Shown here in pieces: positions 1 through 12,500 of a DNA stretch of 64,000 bases; the first letter of the stretch is position 1, and each line of letters starts with the position of its first letter. Both the position numbers and the translations under genes were made by a program. Source of the stretch: Apus apus (Eukaryota > Chordata > Aves > Apodiformes > Apodidae); assembly GCF_020740795.1 (NCBI RefSeq), contig NC_067301.1, positions 7,578,501 to 7,642,500 of the forward strand, read 5' to 3'. Under the pieces are notes generated by a model. It was not told where the DNA came from. It saw only the letters and a list, made by a program, of their open reading frames with translations, and did not search any database.

Positions 1-443
1 GGCCCTCGACCAAAAGTTACCAAAAAAACCCCCCAAACCAGCTCTTGTTCCCCCAACCCCATTTTCACACTTTAATGAGGTGCCCCCCCCCAAAAAAAAA
101 AAAGCAAGGAGTGGAAAATAAACCAGAATATTAAAATAAACCCTGACATTTCTTTCCAGGATGGAAAAATGAGAAACAAATGGAAGAAAATGACGAGGTT
201 TCCTTCAGGTTTTAGGGTGTTTTGAGGCTTTTTGAAGTGGTTAAAAGATCTACAACAGCAGCTGCAAAGATGGGGACTCCCCCCAAAAAACCCAATAAAC
301 CAAACAATTCCAATATAGTGGGGGTTTTAGATTTTTTCCCAAGCTTAAAAAGGTGGAAAACAGGATTTGGGAGCTCGTCTGCCCCATTCCATGGAGTTTT
401 TAAGGCGACTTTGGAAAGCCCCAAAGTTGGGGGGGGCTGTAGT

Positions 444-464
444 GGGGGGGGGGGGGGGGGGGGG
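444..464. repeat. Poly(G) run of 21 bases
   Basis: An uninterrupted run of 21 G on the plus strand, followed within 30 bases by another G run. It is part of a purine-rich stretch in the gene-free left flank. Confidence 0.9.
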
Positions 465-2033
465 CTTCCCCAGCATCCCTGATGGAAAGGGGGGGGGGGT
501 CTCTTCCCTCTTCCTTACCTCTCTGGGGTTGGTGCTGCTCCTGCCCTTGCCCACCGCCTGGGTTTCTTCTTTCTGCTTTCCCAAAAACCCTCCGAAACGA
601 GAGTGAAGAAGGATTAAAAAAAAACCAAAAACCCCAACAAACCAAAACAAAAAAAAACCAACCCCACAACCCTCCAACCACCCAGCGGGGGCTCCGCTGG
701 GTCCTAATGCCACACCTGAGCCGGCCCCTTCCTCCTCCCCACCCGCCGGGGGAGGAGAAGGGAGAATAATTAAACAAACAAACAAATAAATATAGAGGGA
801 GAATCAATAAGGAAGAAGAGAGGGACGTCGGGGCTTCGCTTGAGGTTTTTCCAGGCTTTCAAAAAATTATTATTATTCGTCTGGTTGGTTTTTTTTGGAT
901 GAATTAGAAACGGGTTGTACAAAAAAAAAAAAAAAAAGACAAAAAGGGGAGGGTTTTGTGCAGGGATGAGGAGGCTGGAAAAGTTTTGGGGGGTGGGATA
1001 GTGGGGATGGGGGGGGTGTGATGAAAGGATGATGGAAAGGAGGTGGATTTTGATCTCGGATAACCCCCCTTTCTCCCCCAAAAATATTAAATGAATACTT
1101 TAGGAACCCGGGATTCCCTCCTGACTCCAAGTTTGGGATCTGCTCCCCCCCCGCCAGTCCCTTTCCCCCCCTAATCCCTTCCCCCCCAAAGCAGGGATGA
1201 TGCTGAGACCCCGCAGAGGATTTCAAGCTTGATCCCAGGATGGATCCCAGAGGGAAATGAAAGAAATTCCCCGTTTTCCCACCCGGAGCAGCCCCTGCTC
1301 AGCCGAGGAGCCAAGAGCAGCGACCGTGGGGCCCTTTTTTCCCTGGCTGAGCTGGCGGTTTTCCGGAGGAACCGGGATCCCGACGAGGCTGGGAAGGGTC
1401 CCTAAACCACCCCCCCCCGGACACCGAGGGGATAAAACCCTGCAAATTTCATCTTCAAAAGCAACGAGGAGGAGCAGGAGGGCTGGGATGGAGGGAGATC
1501 TTGGAACCGGCCAGGAGAGCAAACCCGGGATGGGGATGAATATTTGGGAAGGGAAGTGGGAGAGACTTTTCCACCCGTGGGGCAGGATTAGACCCTGCAT
1601 TCCCAGCCCATGACCACGCACCCAACATTCCTGGCCCCCCCCCCCCCCCCCCCAAATGAGGAGAAACCCCCAGGTCAGATGAGGAGGAGAAGCAGAGGGG
1701 GAGGTTTGAGGTGCTCCCGTCTCCAGTACCCAGAGTATTTTTCCCGTCTGAAGGAGGGATAAAAACCGTCCAAACGACTCCAAAGCTTCTGAAAAGGAGC
1801 CCCGTCCTTGTCCCCAGCCCCGTCCTTGTCCCCAGCCCCGCTAAGCTCGAGGAGCTGCCTGTTAACCACGAAATGGACTTTGAAATCCTCTCCCCCAAGC
1901 TGGGAAAACCCTGCCAAGAACCAGTCAAGCGAAAACACCCTGGAGAGGGGCTGGGGGGGCAAAATCCAGGGTGCAAACAGGGTCCTGGGCGCCTTTTGAA
2001 AATTGCCCAGCACAGGCAAAAGTCTCCACGGGG

Positions 2034-2051
2034 TGTGTGTGTGTGTGTGTG
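2034..2051. repeat. (GT)n microsatellite
   Basis: About nine GT dinucleotides followed by a T-rich tract near 2070-2080. Nothing ties it to a gene. Confidence 0.85.
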
Positions 2052-2215
2052 CGTTTTTCGGGTGGATTTTTTTTTTTTTTCTCTGAAGCTCAGGCAGCCT
2101 GGTTGAGTGACTGGAGCCTTGGCCGGGATTTCAGGAAACCTCTTACCTCTGCTTGTGCCTCATTTCCTGATCTAATCCCCAGCTCCCGGAGGGCAGAGGC
2201 GCCGCCGGCGCTCCC

Positions 2216-2290
2216 AGGGGTTGAGACTTTCCAGGGGTTGAGACTTTCCAGGGGGTTCCAGACTTTCCAGGGGGTTCAAGACTTTCCGTG
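2216..2290. repeat. Short tandem array, unit about 18-20 bp
   Basis: Four imperfect copies of a unit close to GGGGTTGAGACTTTCCA. Later copies carry an extra G and a changed middle (GGGGGTTCCAGACTTTCC, GGGGGTTCAAGACTTTCC). Each copy ends in ACTTTCC, which resembles half of a kappa-B site. Confidence 0.85.
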
Positions 2291-2744
2291 CAGACAAATC
2301 CCTGCCAGAACCACCCTCGGATCCAAGAGCCAGGCTGGGATGTAGTGGAAAACCCCCTCGGTGGGTGATGTGGAAGAAGGTGCATCCCCATCCCCCCCCC
2401 CCCCAGTTTTGCCCCCACCCCGGGATCTCTTCCCCCTCCAGGATGTGGCATCTCCAGCTACTGGCTTTTCCTCCCTCGAAGGTCTCAGTCTTGGCCAGGA
2501 CACCTGGGTTTTTCCAGCAATTCTGATTATTTTCTAGGAAATTCCAGCTGGAAAGAGGCTCAGGAGAAGGGGGGTGTGGGTTATTTACTCTGCTGGAATC
2601 CCAACGGTGCCGTCCCTGGCTTCACTCTCTGCTTCCAGGAGAACATCTTCCAGCCCAGCTGGAGGATGAGGTGACCCTTAAACCTCTTTCTCCTGTTTCC
2701 CAACTCCATCCAGGCAGCACAAAGTCAAGGAAAATCACGTTCCA

Positions 2745-2750
2745 TTTATT
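2745..2750 (-). terminator. ATP13A2: Poly(A) signal of ATP13A2 (candidate)
   Basis: AATAAA read on the minus strand (TTTATT on plus), about 755 bases downstream of the ATP13A2 stop codon. No nearer canonical AATAAA on the minus strand was seen, so the 3' UTR probably covers about 2725-3504. Confidence 0.55.
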
Positions 2751-3504
2751 AGACAAGGCTCAGGACAGCACCATGAGGACACCTGAAAGTGGTCACGTTC
2801 TCCTGCCTGCACTTAAGATCTGGAGGAGAGTTAAAAAATAAAGAGATCTGGGGGGTTCTGCTGGGGTTTGGGGGTTGGTTTTTTTTGTAATTATTTTTTT
2901 GAAATGCTACAGAGGTCCCATCCCAAAGCAGAAGGAGCTCGAAGGAGCAAGGCAAGCAGAGAGGGTGGCCCTGGCTGGTGGCCCCAGGGTGGGGATTGAG
3001 CATCCTTGGCAAGGAGAGGATGTTGGGGAGGGGGGGTTGTAAACAGACCCTACACATCTAGGGGGGCTGCAGGGGGGGTTTCACAGTGAGCAAAGAGGTG
3101 AGGTTGGGCTGGGTGCCGTCGCCATGACATCAGGGACCCTCTTCTTGGTGGCTTGGAGCAGCCAGGAGAAGATAAGGGAGGTGGGGTGTGTCCCCCCCTT
3201 CTTGTGGAAGGATACCAAATGGAGATGGGTCCCAGGCTGGCATGGGGATGGGGGGATGTCCTGGAGGAAGGGATGAGCTGGACCATTTCTCCTCTTCTTC
3301 TAGACCTTCTCCCCTGTGTTGCTTCTCCAGCATCTCCCCTTGGCTGCAGGACCAGCATGGATGGACTCACAGCCACCACCACCCTGAGGGTGTTCCCATG
3401 GGAGCCTTCCCACCACATCCCTCCTTTTCCCAGGATCAATAAATAAATGGGAATGTCCAAGGGCTGGTGGGGCCTGCAGAGCTGGGGGGGGGGTCCAGCC
3501 TGTG

Positions 3505-6500
3505 CTATCTGACAGCGATGGACATCTTGGGTGTAGCAAAGAGAGGTTGGTCAAGGGGGGGCCAGGGTGGCTGCTGCTGCCTCAGCTCCTTCTCCAGCCT
3601 CTTGAAAAGCTTCTTGGAGACTTTCTTCCTGCGCAGCCTGCGGAGGCACCTGAGCAAACCATGGTCCAGGGCGGTCTGAAGCAAAGATGGGGGAGAAGAA
3701 AGGGCTTTGGGGAGGTCTGTGGACCACAAGGGGAGGGCAGAGCTGGTGCTGAGGTGAGCTCTGCTCCCTCCTGGCCATGGAAACCTGGGAAACCGCTGGG
3801 AAAGGTGTTGCTGGGACAGACCCAATGGACGAGACTCATCATGGGGTGCCCAGTGCCCACCTTGGGGTGACCTACCTCCAGCACGAAGGCGGCAAAGAAG
3901 TTGAGCACAGCAAAGGCCAGCAGGAGCAGCTTGAAGTTCAAGTCGTTGATGGTCTTCAGCTTCAGCAAGGATCTGGGGAAGCCCAGTGGGTAGAGGGTCA
4001 GCCAGATCATGAGGCCAAAGAGGAGGATGAGAACTGCCAAGAAGAGCACTGAGGGCAAGAAGGAAGAGGGTTGAGGAGGAGGGTGAAGGTTTGATGCCTC
4101 TGATTGTCCACATGGCATCATTCTCACCGTTGGTGTAGAGTGGCTCCCTGAATGGGTACCCCTTGGACATGGCAACAGCCAGGATGAGGTACTGGAAGCC
4201 AGTGATGCAGAAGAGGACAGTGTTCTCATAGTTGGGCAGGTTCTGGGGGGCCATCACCGTGCTGTTCAGTGGAACATACCTGAGCCAAGCAGGGGAGAAG
4301 GAGAAGGTCAGACCAAGGATTGGCCAGAACAGGTGATGGGACGAGAGGAAACGGCCTCAAGTTGCACCAGGGGAGCTTTAGATTGGCTCTTGGGAACAAT
4401 TTCTTCCTCAAAAGGATTGTCAAGCCCTGGCCCAGGCTACCGAGGGAGCTGGTGGAGTCCCCATCCCTGGAGGGGTTTCAAAGCTGGGTGGATGTGGTGC
4501 TGAGGGACACAAGGCGGTGGCCTTGGCAGGGCTGGGGTAATGGTTGGACTTGGTGATCTTAAAGGTCTTTGCCAACCAAAACAAGTCCATGTTTCTACGA
4601 AGCAAGTGGCAAGGAGAGGGTCTAAGCACCCACCCCCTGCTCTCCATGAGCACTCCATCCACTGAAAGGTGCTGGACTCATCCTGGATGTCAGCCAAACC
4701 CAAGGAAAAGCACTTGGGCTTTGCTGTCCTCCATGCCATCCCCACCCCTCCAGCAGGGTCCTCACCAGCTCTGCGAGATGGTGACGAAGTAGCTGAGGAC
4801 TTGTACAGTGATGAGCAGAGCTGTCTGGAGGAGCAGGCTGCCCAGCACCAGGACACTGATCAAGGAGCCCTGGGGACGCTCCAGCCCCAGCTCCTGGGCA
4901 GGACCAGTGCGGCCCATCAGCACCGCCACCGTGGTGGTGATGATCAGGTCGAAGAAGAGGAACTGGAAATCACTCAGGTTGGTGTTGATCTGGGAAGGAG
5001 AAACAGAATCACAGGATGGCTCTGGTTGGAAAAGACCTTCAAGATCATCAAGCCCGACTTTTCCCCCAGCAGTGCCAAGGCCACCACTAACCATGTCCCT
5101 CAGCACCACATCTACACAGCTCTGAAACCCCTCCAGGGATGGGGACTCCACCCCTGCCCTGGGCAGCCTGGGCCAGGGCCTGACAACCCTTGCCAGGAAG
5201 AAGTTTCTTCTTTTATCCAATCTAAACCTCCTCTGGAGCAACTTGAGGCCATTTCCTCTTGTCCCATCCCTTGTTCCTGAGGAGCAGAGCCCGACCCCCC
5301 TGGCTCCAACCTCCTCTCAGGCAGCTGCAGAGCCAGCAGGTCTCCCCTCACCTCCTTGTCTCCAGGCTGGACACCCCCAGCTCCCTCAGCTGCTCCTGCT
5401 CAGACTTGTGCTCCAGCCCCTTCCCCAGCTCCCTTGCCCTTCCCTGGACACGCTCCAGCCCCTCCATGTCCTTCTTGTCCTGAGGGGCCCAGACCTGACC
5501 CCAGGATTTGAGGTGCCCCCTCCCCAGTGCCCAACAAACCACCCACTCTCAGCTACAGGGACCAGTGGGAGAGCTCAGAAAGGTCATGACTTTAAACCTG
5601 GTGGTGACAAGGTGACCCCCATGCACCCAGGAGCTTTGGAGGCATTTGGGCAACCATGGGACTCACCGTGTAGAGCAGCAGGACGGACACAAACTGCACC
5701 AGGCTGTACAGGGCCATGTACTTAAAGACACCAAAGGAGGTGACCAGGGAGCACCTGCCCTCCCTGCAGAGAGAGAGAGACTGACCCAACACACCCTTCC
5801 CACCAGCTGGCCCCAAGAGGGGACACTGCCACTCCTGAGACCCCCCATGGGTTTCCATCCCCCCCAGGAGGCTCCTGGCAGCTCACCGGATGACAGAGGG
5901 GACACACTCGATGTTGGCCACGCGGGAGGTGAAGGGTGAGGCCACCGAGGCCTCGGCCTCCGACAGCGAGATGCCCACGTCGGCCGCCCGCAGCGCCCCG
6001 CAGTCGTTGGCCCCGTCCCCACACATCCCCACACAGTAGCTGTGGTGAGAAGGGGTCAGAGGAAGATGGAATCTCAGACCGGGTTGGGTTGGAGAGACCT
6101 TAAGGTTCATCTAGATCCAACCCCCCTGCATGGGCAGGGACACCTCCCACCAGCCCAGGCTGCTCCAAGCCCCATCCAACCTGCCCTTCAACACTGCCAG
6201 GGATGGGGCAGCCACAGCTTCCCTGGGCAGCCTGGGCCAGGGTCTCACCACCCTCACAGCAAAGAATTTCCTCCTCATGTCTCACCTAAATCTCCACTCT
6301 TCCAGTTTTCATCCATTCCCCCTCGTCCCATCCCTCCCTGCCCTTGTCCCAAGCCCCTCCCCAGCTTTCCTGGAGCCCCTTCAGGCACTGGAAGGTGCTC
6401 TAAGGTCTCCCTGGAGCCTTCTCTTCTCCAGGCTGAACACCCCAACTCTCCCAGCCTGGCTCCAGAGCAGAGGGGCTCCCAGGACCACCTGTGATAGACC

Positions 6501-9500
6501 TACACTCCCCAAGGGACATAGGAGCATAAATAATCCAGCCTGGGGCCTTTTCCTCAGGGTTTTCTCTAGAGTAGGAATCATCTCCATGGCCTACTCTGGA
6601 TTCACTCCAACAAGACCCGAGGTCTCCAAGGCTGCACCCCCATCTTTAGGAGAACTCCTCATATGGGCAGGCTGCGATTTTGCAGCTGCCAACAGCTCTG
6701 GCCCACAGGAGATGTCTCGGGGCAGAGAATTAACCCCCTTGTCCTCCTCTTTCCCCTCACCCCTTGGGGCTGGAGAGCCTTACCTGAGCTCTTGCAGGCT
6801 GCAGACCAGCTGAGTCTTCTGCTCAGGAGACATGCGGGCGAAGACAGTGGCTCGGAGGAGGATCTGCAGAGAAGAGAAGGCTCCGTGCCCAGATCCAACC
6901 CCCCCAATTCCCAGGAGGAGTTGGGGACTCTCAGCTTTGCCAGCTCAGCAGAAGACAACGGCAGGGATGAGAAAAGCCCTCAGAGTGTTCTGGAGGACAC
7001 CTCAGTGTGGGACTCACCTTGGGCAGCAGGTCTGGGAAGTGCTCACAAACCACAGCGAAGGATTTGCCGTTCAGGGCCAAGTGGCAGGGCTGGTACTGAC
7101 CCTGCCCAGGGAAACATCTCCTTGGTCTGCAGCCCAGCTCTGACCTGCACCCAGATCCCTGCTGAGACCCTGGGCAAGGGGCTGAACCCCCATCCTCAAC
7201 ACACGTGGAGCAGGAGGCAAAGGAGCTGCTCTTTAGTCTCAATGATTGATATAAATGGTGGGATTTGGGGTAAAAATACCATCATGGGAGGTGTGGGCCA
7301 TGATGGGAGACAAGAGGGCTGGAGCAGCTCTGCTCTGGAGCCAGGCTGGGAGAGTTGGGGTGTTCAGCCTGGAGAAGAGAAGGCTCCAGGGAGACCTTAG
7401 AGCAGCTTCCAGTGCCTGAAGGGGCTCCAGGAAAGCTGGGGAGGGACTTGGGACAAGGGCAGGGAGGGATGGGATGAGGGGAATGGATTAAAACTGGAAG
7501 AGGGGAGGTTGAGGTTGGACATGAGGAGGAAATTCTTGGCTGTGAGGGTGGTGAGACCCTGGCCCAGGTTGCCCAGAGAAGCTGTGGCTGCCCCATCCCT
7601 GGCAGTGTTGAAGGGCAGGTTGGATGGGGCTTGGAGCAGCCTGGGCTGGTGGGAGGTGTCCCTGCCCATGCAGGGCGTTGGAACTAGATGATCTGTAAGG
7701 TCCCTTCCCACCCAAACCAGTCTGGGATTCTAGGATCCTAAAAAGCCTGTGGGATCAAGCCCTTCAGGCCAAGGCTGGAGCAGGACCTGAGCATGGTGGT
7801 GGCTGTTTGGAGCATCAGCTCCAGCCTGACCTGCTCCCAGGGAGACACAGGAGCAGGTGACCTCCTAAAGGAGACATTTAATAAAGGGCAGTATCCCACC
7901 CCTAACTGCCTTGAAGGAGAACAATGCTGGAAAAAGAGAGTCCTGCAAATCTTGACCTTCAAACCCCTCCCTGAGACGCGTCCTCGGGACCCACCTCGGG
8001 CTGCTCCTCGCCCTGGGAATGCTCGGCCGGGATGAATTTCAGCGCGGCTGGTTTGTCCTGGCCTGGAGGAGAAGCGCTGACGAAGATCACCTGCTCCTTG
8101 GGCTCCACCATGCGGCAGCCCCTGGCCACGTTCACAGCTGTCAGCATGTTGTCTCCTGGGAGCAAGAACCCAGAGAAAGGTTGGCCAGTTAAGAGGAGAA
8201 CAAGGCAGGGGGAAAGCAAGGACTGGAAGGAGCCAAGGAAACACCAGGGACCTTTTTACTAGAAGTGAAAAAGATGTCCAACAAAAGCTGTTGGGTTGTT
8301 TGTTGGGTTTTTTTTAATCTCCAGGTATGGGAACAGACTCTTGATGAGATGAAGGGGATGTGTGATGCTGCAGGTGCTTGTCCTGGTGGGCTGGATGGTG
8401 CAGGACTCTGGAGTTCACCTACTCTACAGAAAACCTTGGGGAAAAAAGGCCCCAGACTGGATTGTTTATGCTCCTATGTCCCTTAGGGAGTGTAGGTCTA
8501 TCACAGGTGGTCCTGGGAGCCCCTCTGCTCTGGAGACAGGCTGGGAGAGTTGGGGTGTTCAGGAGAAGAGAAGGCTCCAGGGAGACATCAGAGCACCTTC
8601 CAGTGCCTGAAGGGGCTCCAGGAAAGCTGGGGAGGGACTTGGGACAAGGGCAGGGAGGGATGGGATGAGGGGGATGGATGAAAACTGGGAGAGGGAGATG
8701 GAGGTTGGAGATGAGGAGGAAATTCTTTGGTGTGAGGGTGGTGAGACCCTGGCCCAGGTTGCCCAGGGAAGCTGTGGCTGCCCCATCCCTGGCAGTGTTG
8801 AAGGGCAGGTTGGATGGGGCTTGGAGCAACCTGGTCTGGTGGGAGGTGTCCCTGCCCATGCAGGGGAGTTGGAACTAGATGATCTTGAAGGTCCCTTCCA
8901 ACCCAACCCAATCTGGAATTCCGTGGTTATGCGGCCAGCAGTGAGGCAGGGAGAAGTTCTCCCAGGTCTGTGGGTTCACCCTGCACCCATGAAGCAGCAC
9001 CCTGCAGCCCTGCCAGCCCTGAGCCCACCAGCAAGGCAAGGGTGCCCAACACCAGCATCCTCGCTGTGCCTCCCTGCTGCTTCAGGCCACCCACTGCTGG
9101 TGGGGAAACCCTTCTCCCCTGCACACAACGTCAAGGGGCAACCGTGTCCCACCTCCCCCGCAGTTCCCTGCGGCAGGGTCACCTGTCACCATGATGGGGC
9201 GGATGCTGGCGCTCCTCAGGAGGTGAATCACGGGCGCAGACTCAGGCTTGAGGACGTTCTTCATGACGAGGAAGCCCAGGAAGGTCAGGCTGCTCTCCAC
9301 AGAGTCCCTGGTGGGATACAACCTGTTCCACACCACGCCTGACACACGGACAGGGTGGATCCACCCGTACAAACAGCTAAAAATCCAGCTGGGCTGCTTG
9401 ATCTCAGGGGGCTAGGGTTGAATTCCTCACAGGCTGTGAGGAGGGGGCAGCAAAACATCTGATGAAATGGCTTGGAGGGAAAGAAGTAGGTGGCACCAAC

Positions 9501-12500
9501 CTCTGGAGCTGCAGGGCCTCCTCGAAGGTGGTCACTGTGCTCAGAGGCTTGCAGGCCAGAGCCAAGACCCGGAAGCCATCCGTGGTGTAGTGCCTCAGCA
9601 TCTGGGAGAAATCCATGGGCACTGCCAGCCCCCAGGAGGAAAGGGAGGTGAGGACATTCCTTGGATGAACCCAGCATCCACAGACCTGAGGCTCAAGCTC
9701 CCACAGGACTGAAGAGCTTTGGATGCTCATCCAGGCTCCAACCCTGTCCTCTACTTCCGATTTCCTTCCCACCCACGAGGCTGGAGCTCATCCAAACCCT
9801 CTGGAAACCACCCCCCAGCATCACTGGAGATTACTTCCCGTTGGGATGAGCTGCAGGGATGCAGAGAGATGCTGGAGCAGCAGGCCCAGCTGCTTCCCAG
9901 CTGGGGAGGGGTAAAAAAACCCACTGTTCCCCAGCATGTACCTGTGTCCTTCCTGCAGAGGCTGGCCACCATCTCTGGTGCACCCTTGGTGTAGACGTGG
10001 GCTGAGGCCTCACCAGGCAGCTTTACCAGGACACTCATCCTCTGCAAGGAGGAGGAGAAGGGGAAACGCCGGAGGATCCCCAGGGGTGACTCGTGCTTCT
10101 GCCGAGGACAGGGAGCGGGTGAGAAGGCTGGGCAGGGACTTCTCTGGGAGGTACAACCTCTTCCAGGAGCTGGGAAGGACAACAACCCTTTTGGAGGTGT
10201 TGACCTGGTGACTTGGGGAACCTCAGCCCCTCTGGACCTACCGTGTCTCGCGGCTGTTCTTCCTCAGGTGGAGGTTTCATCACAGCCAGGACCTTGGTCC
10301 CAAACTGCTGGAAGGTGGGCACCTCCCCTTCCTCCTCCTCCATCATTTCCAGGTGCTGAAACCACAGCAGAAGCTGAGATGGCCAAGTCCAGCCTCACAA
10401 GCCCCATCCACCCCCTAGGGATGGTTTGAAACACCCTCTTCTCCAAGCAGAGCCAGATGTTTCCACCTCCCTCTTTATGGACATGGATCTCTACCTGCTC
10501 CTTGCCTTACCCAGCCGGTGGATTCCACCATCTTGAGGTCCACAGGGTCCCCAATGGGCTGTGCCCTCAGCAGGGACACGGTGTGGCAGGTGGCCAGGGT
10601 GTAGAGCAAGGGACCGGCGGGCAGGCAGCGGGGCTCGTGGACAATGGGCATAAAGTGGTTGTTCTCCAGTGGGATCACACCCCAGACATCCAGACCTTCT
10701 TCCGTCAACGTTCCCGTCTGCCAGGAGAAGGGGGGTGGGTCCAGGTCAGGCCTGGAAACCACCCATCCCAAGGAGCTGCCCAAGACTCACCTTGTCAAAG
10801 CAAACCAGGCGGATCTTCCCGCAGAGGTTGATGCGGGGAGGGCTGATGCAGAAGATGCCCTGTTTCTTCAGCCTGTTCTGGGCATAGATGGTGCCCACGG
10901 TCATGGCAGCTGGGAGAGCTGGTGGCACGATGACCGTGACGAGGTCGAGGGCACGGATGATGATTTGCCCCACAGGGACCTGGCAGGTGAGGAGGATAGA
11001 AGGGGTGGCACCTTGAGAGCCCTCACCCAGCTCCACCTGCATGGGCTGATGGTCTCAGCTCCAGTTGAGGATCCACCAGGTCCAACCATCCCTACCTGGT
11101 TCCTCACCAGGATGAGGATGCTGTACAGTGTGCCCACCAGAGCTGTGCCAGGGGAGAATGGGCTTGGTTACAAAGCAAAGCAGATGAAGGTGCAACCATG
11201 AAAGAGCAGTTGGGCAGCTCCTGGCCAAGCCTCCGAGCCCAGACGTACCCAGGATGGAGAGGAACAGGACAAACTTCACTGCGTCCTTGTAGAACTTGAA
11301 GCTCACGGGTTTGGGGTAGAGGATGGAGCTGATGAGATCCCCTTTGGCCGTGCAAAACCCTGTGGGAGACAGGCAGAGGGTCCAAAGCCACCGCTTGGAA
11401 GGATGTGGCTTAATGATGGAATCAAAGAGTGGTTTGGGTTGAAGCGACCTTAAAGATCACCTAGATCCAACCCCCAACCCCCTGCATGGGCAGGGACACC
11501 TCCCACCAGACCAGGCTGCTCCAAGCCCCATCCAACCTGCCCTTCAACACTGCCAGGGATGGGGCAGCCACAGCTTCCCTGGGCAACCTGGGCCAGCCTC
11601 TCACCACCCTCACAGCAAAGAATTTCCTCCTCGTGTCCAACCTCAATCTCCCTCTTCCAGTTTTAATCCATTCCCCCTTGTCCTCTCCCTCCCTGCCCTT
11701 GTCCCAAGCCCCTCCCCAGCTTTCCTGGAGCCCCTTCAGGCAGTGGAAGGTGCTCTAAGGTCTCCCTGGAGCCTTCTCTTCTCCAGGCTGAACACCCCAG
11801 CTCTCCCAGCCTGTCTCCAGAGCAGAGCTGCTCCAGCCCTGGGATCAACCCTGGTTTCCACCTCAGTGCTCTTACCTGTGCGGGTCACCACAGCCAGCAC
11901 AGCACTGCCCAGGTAGGCCTTGGCCTGGATGACCTGTGTCCCACAGAACAGGGTGTGCCTCCGGTGCTCCTCAGGGGAATAGATGGTCCCAGCGCCCTGC
12001 CTGCCGGCCGGGAGAGGGGTCTTCATCACCGGCACGCTCTCCCCTGCGGTGAGGAACATCGTGGAGGGGTCTTTATCGCCCTGGAGGGCTCAAGACCCAA
12101 CCAGCCTGGATGGGAAGGGCCTGCTGTAGGGTGACCGAGATGCAAGGCTGGTCCTTTCCCCCCCTCCCCGGCCCCCCAGGAGGCCCCCCAGGACTCACCC
12201 GTCAACATGCTCTCGTTGACCATGCACTCCCCGGTCAGCAGCGCCGCGTCGCAGGGCACCACCATCCCATCGGCAGGGAGGCTGATGCAATCCCCTGGCA
12301 CCAGGTCAGCAGAGCTCACCACCATCTCCTCTGGAGGAAACAACCCAAAACCAAACCGAAACGTGCTCAGACATGTCAGCCTAGAAGCAGCAGGTCAAGG
12401 GAGGTTCTGCTCCTCCTCTGCTCTGCCCTAATGAGACCAAGATGGAGTGTTGTGTCCAGTTCTGGGCTCCCCAACTCAAGAGGGACAGGGATCTTCCAGA

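Larger units (their letters stand above)
1..2740. other. Gene-free GC-rich left flank with simple repeats
   Basis: No recognisable exon, RNA gene or CR1 3' end was found. The stretch is dominated by homopolymer runs (21 G at 444-464, 19 C at 1635-1653, A runs near 100 and 920), a short GT repeat near 2034-2051 and a small tandem array at 2216-2290. ATP13A2 ends on the minus strand just to the right. In human, MFAP2 is the next gene in this direction, so its upstream region could lie here, but no MFAP2 coding sequence was seen. Open frames here are short, low-complexity and unlike known proteins. Confidence 0.6.

Noticed and set aside
345-807. Long minus-strand open frames in the left flank
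   Set aside because: They span poly(G)/poly(C) runs, give low-complexity protein in several frames at once and match no family I recognise.
6130-6813. Many frames beginning MGRDTSHQP or ending QAEHPNSPS across the window
   Set aside because: These are translations of CR1 3' untranslated sequence in one frame, seen at every CR1 copy, not host genes.
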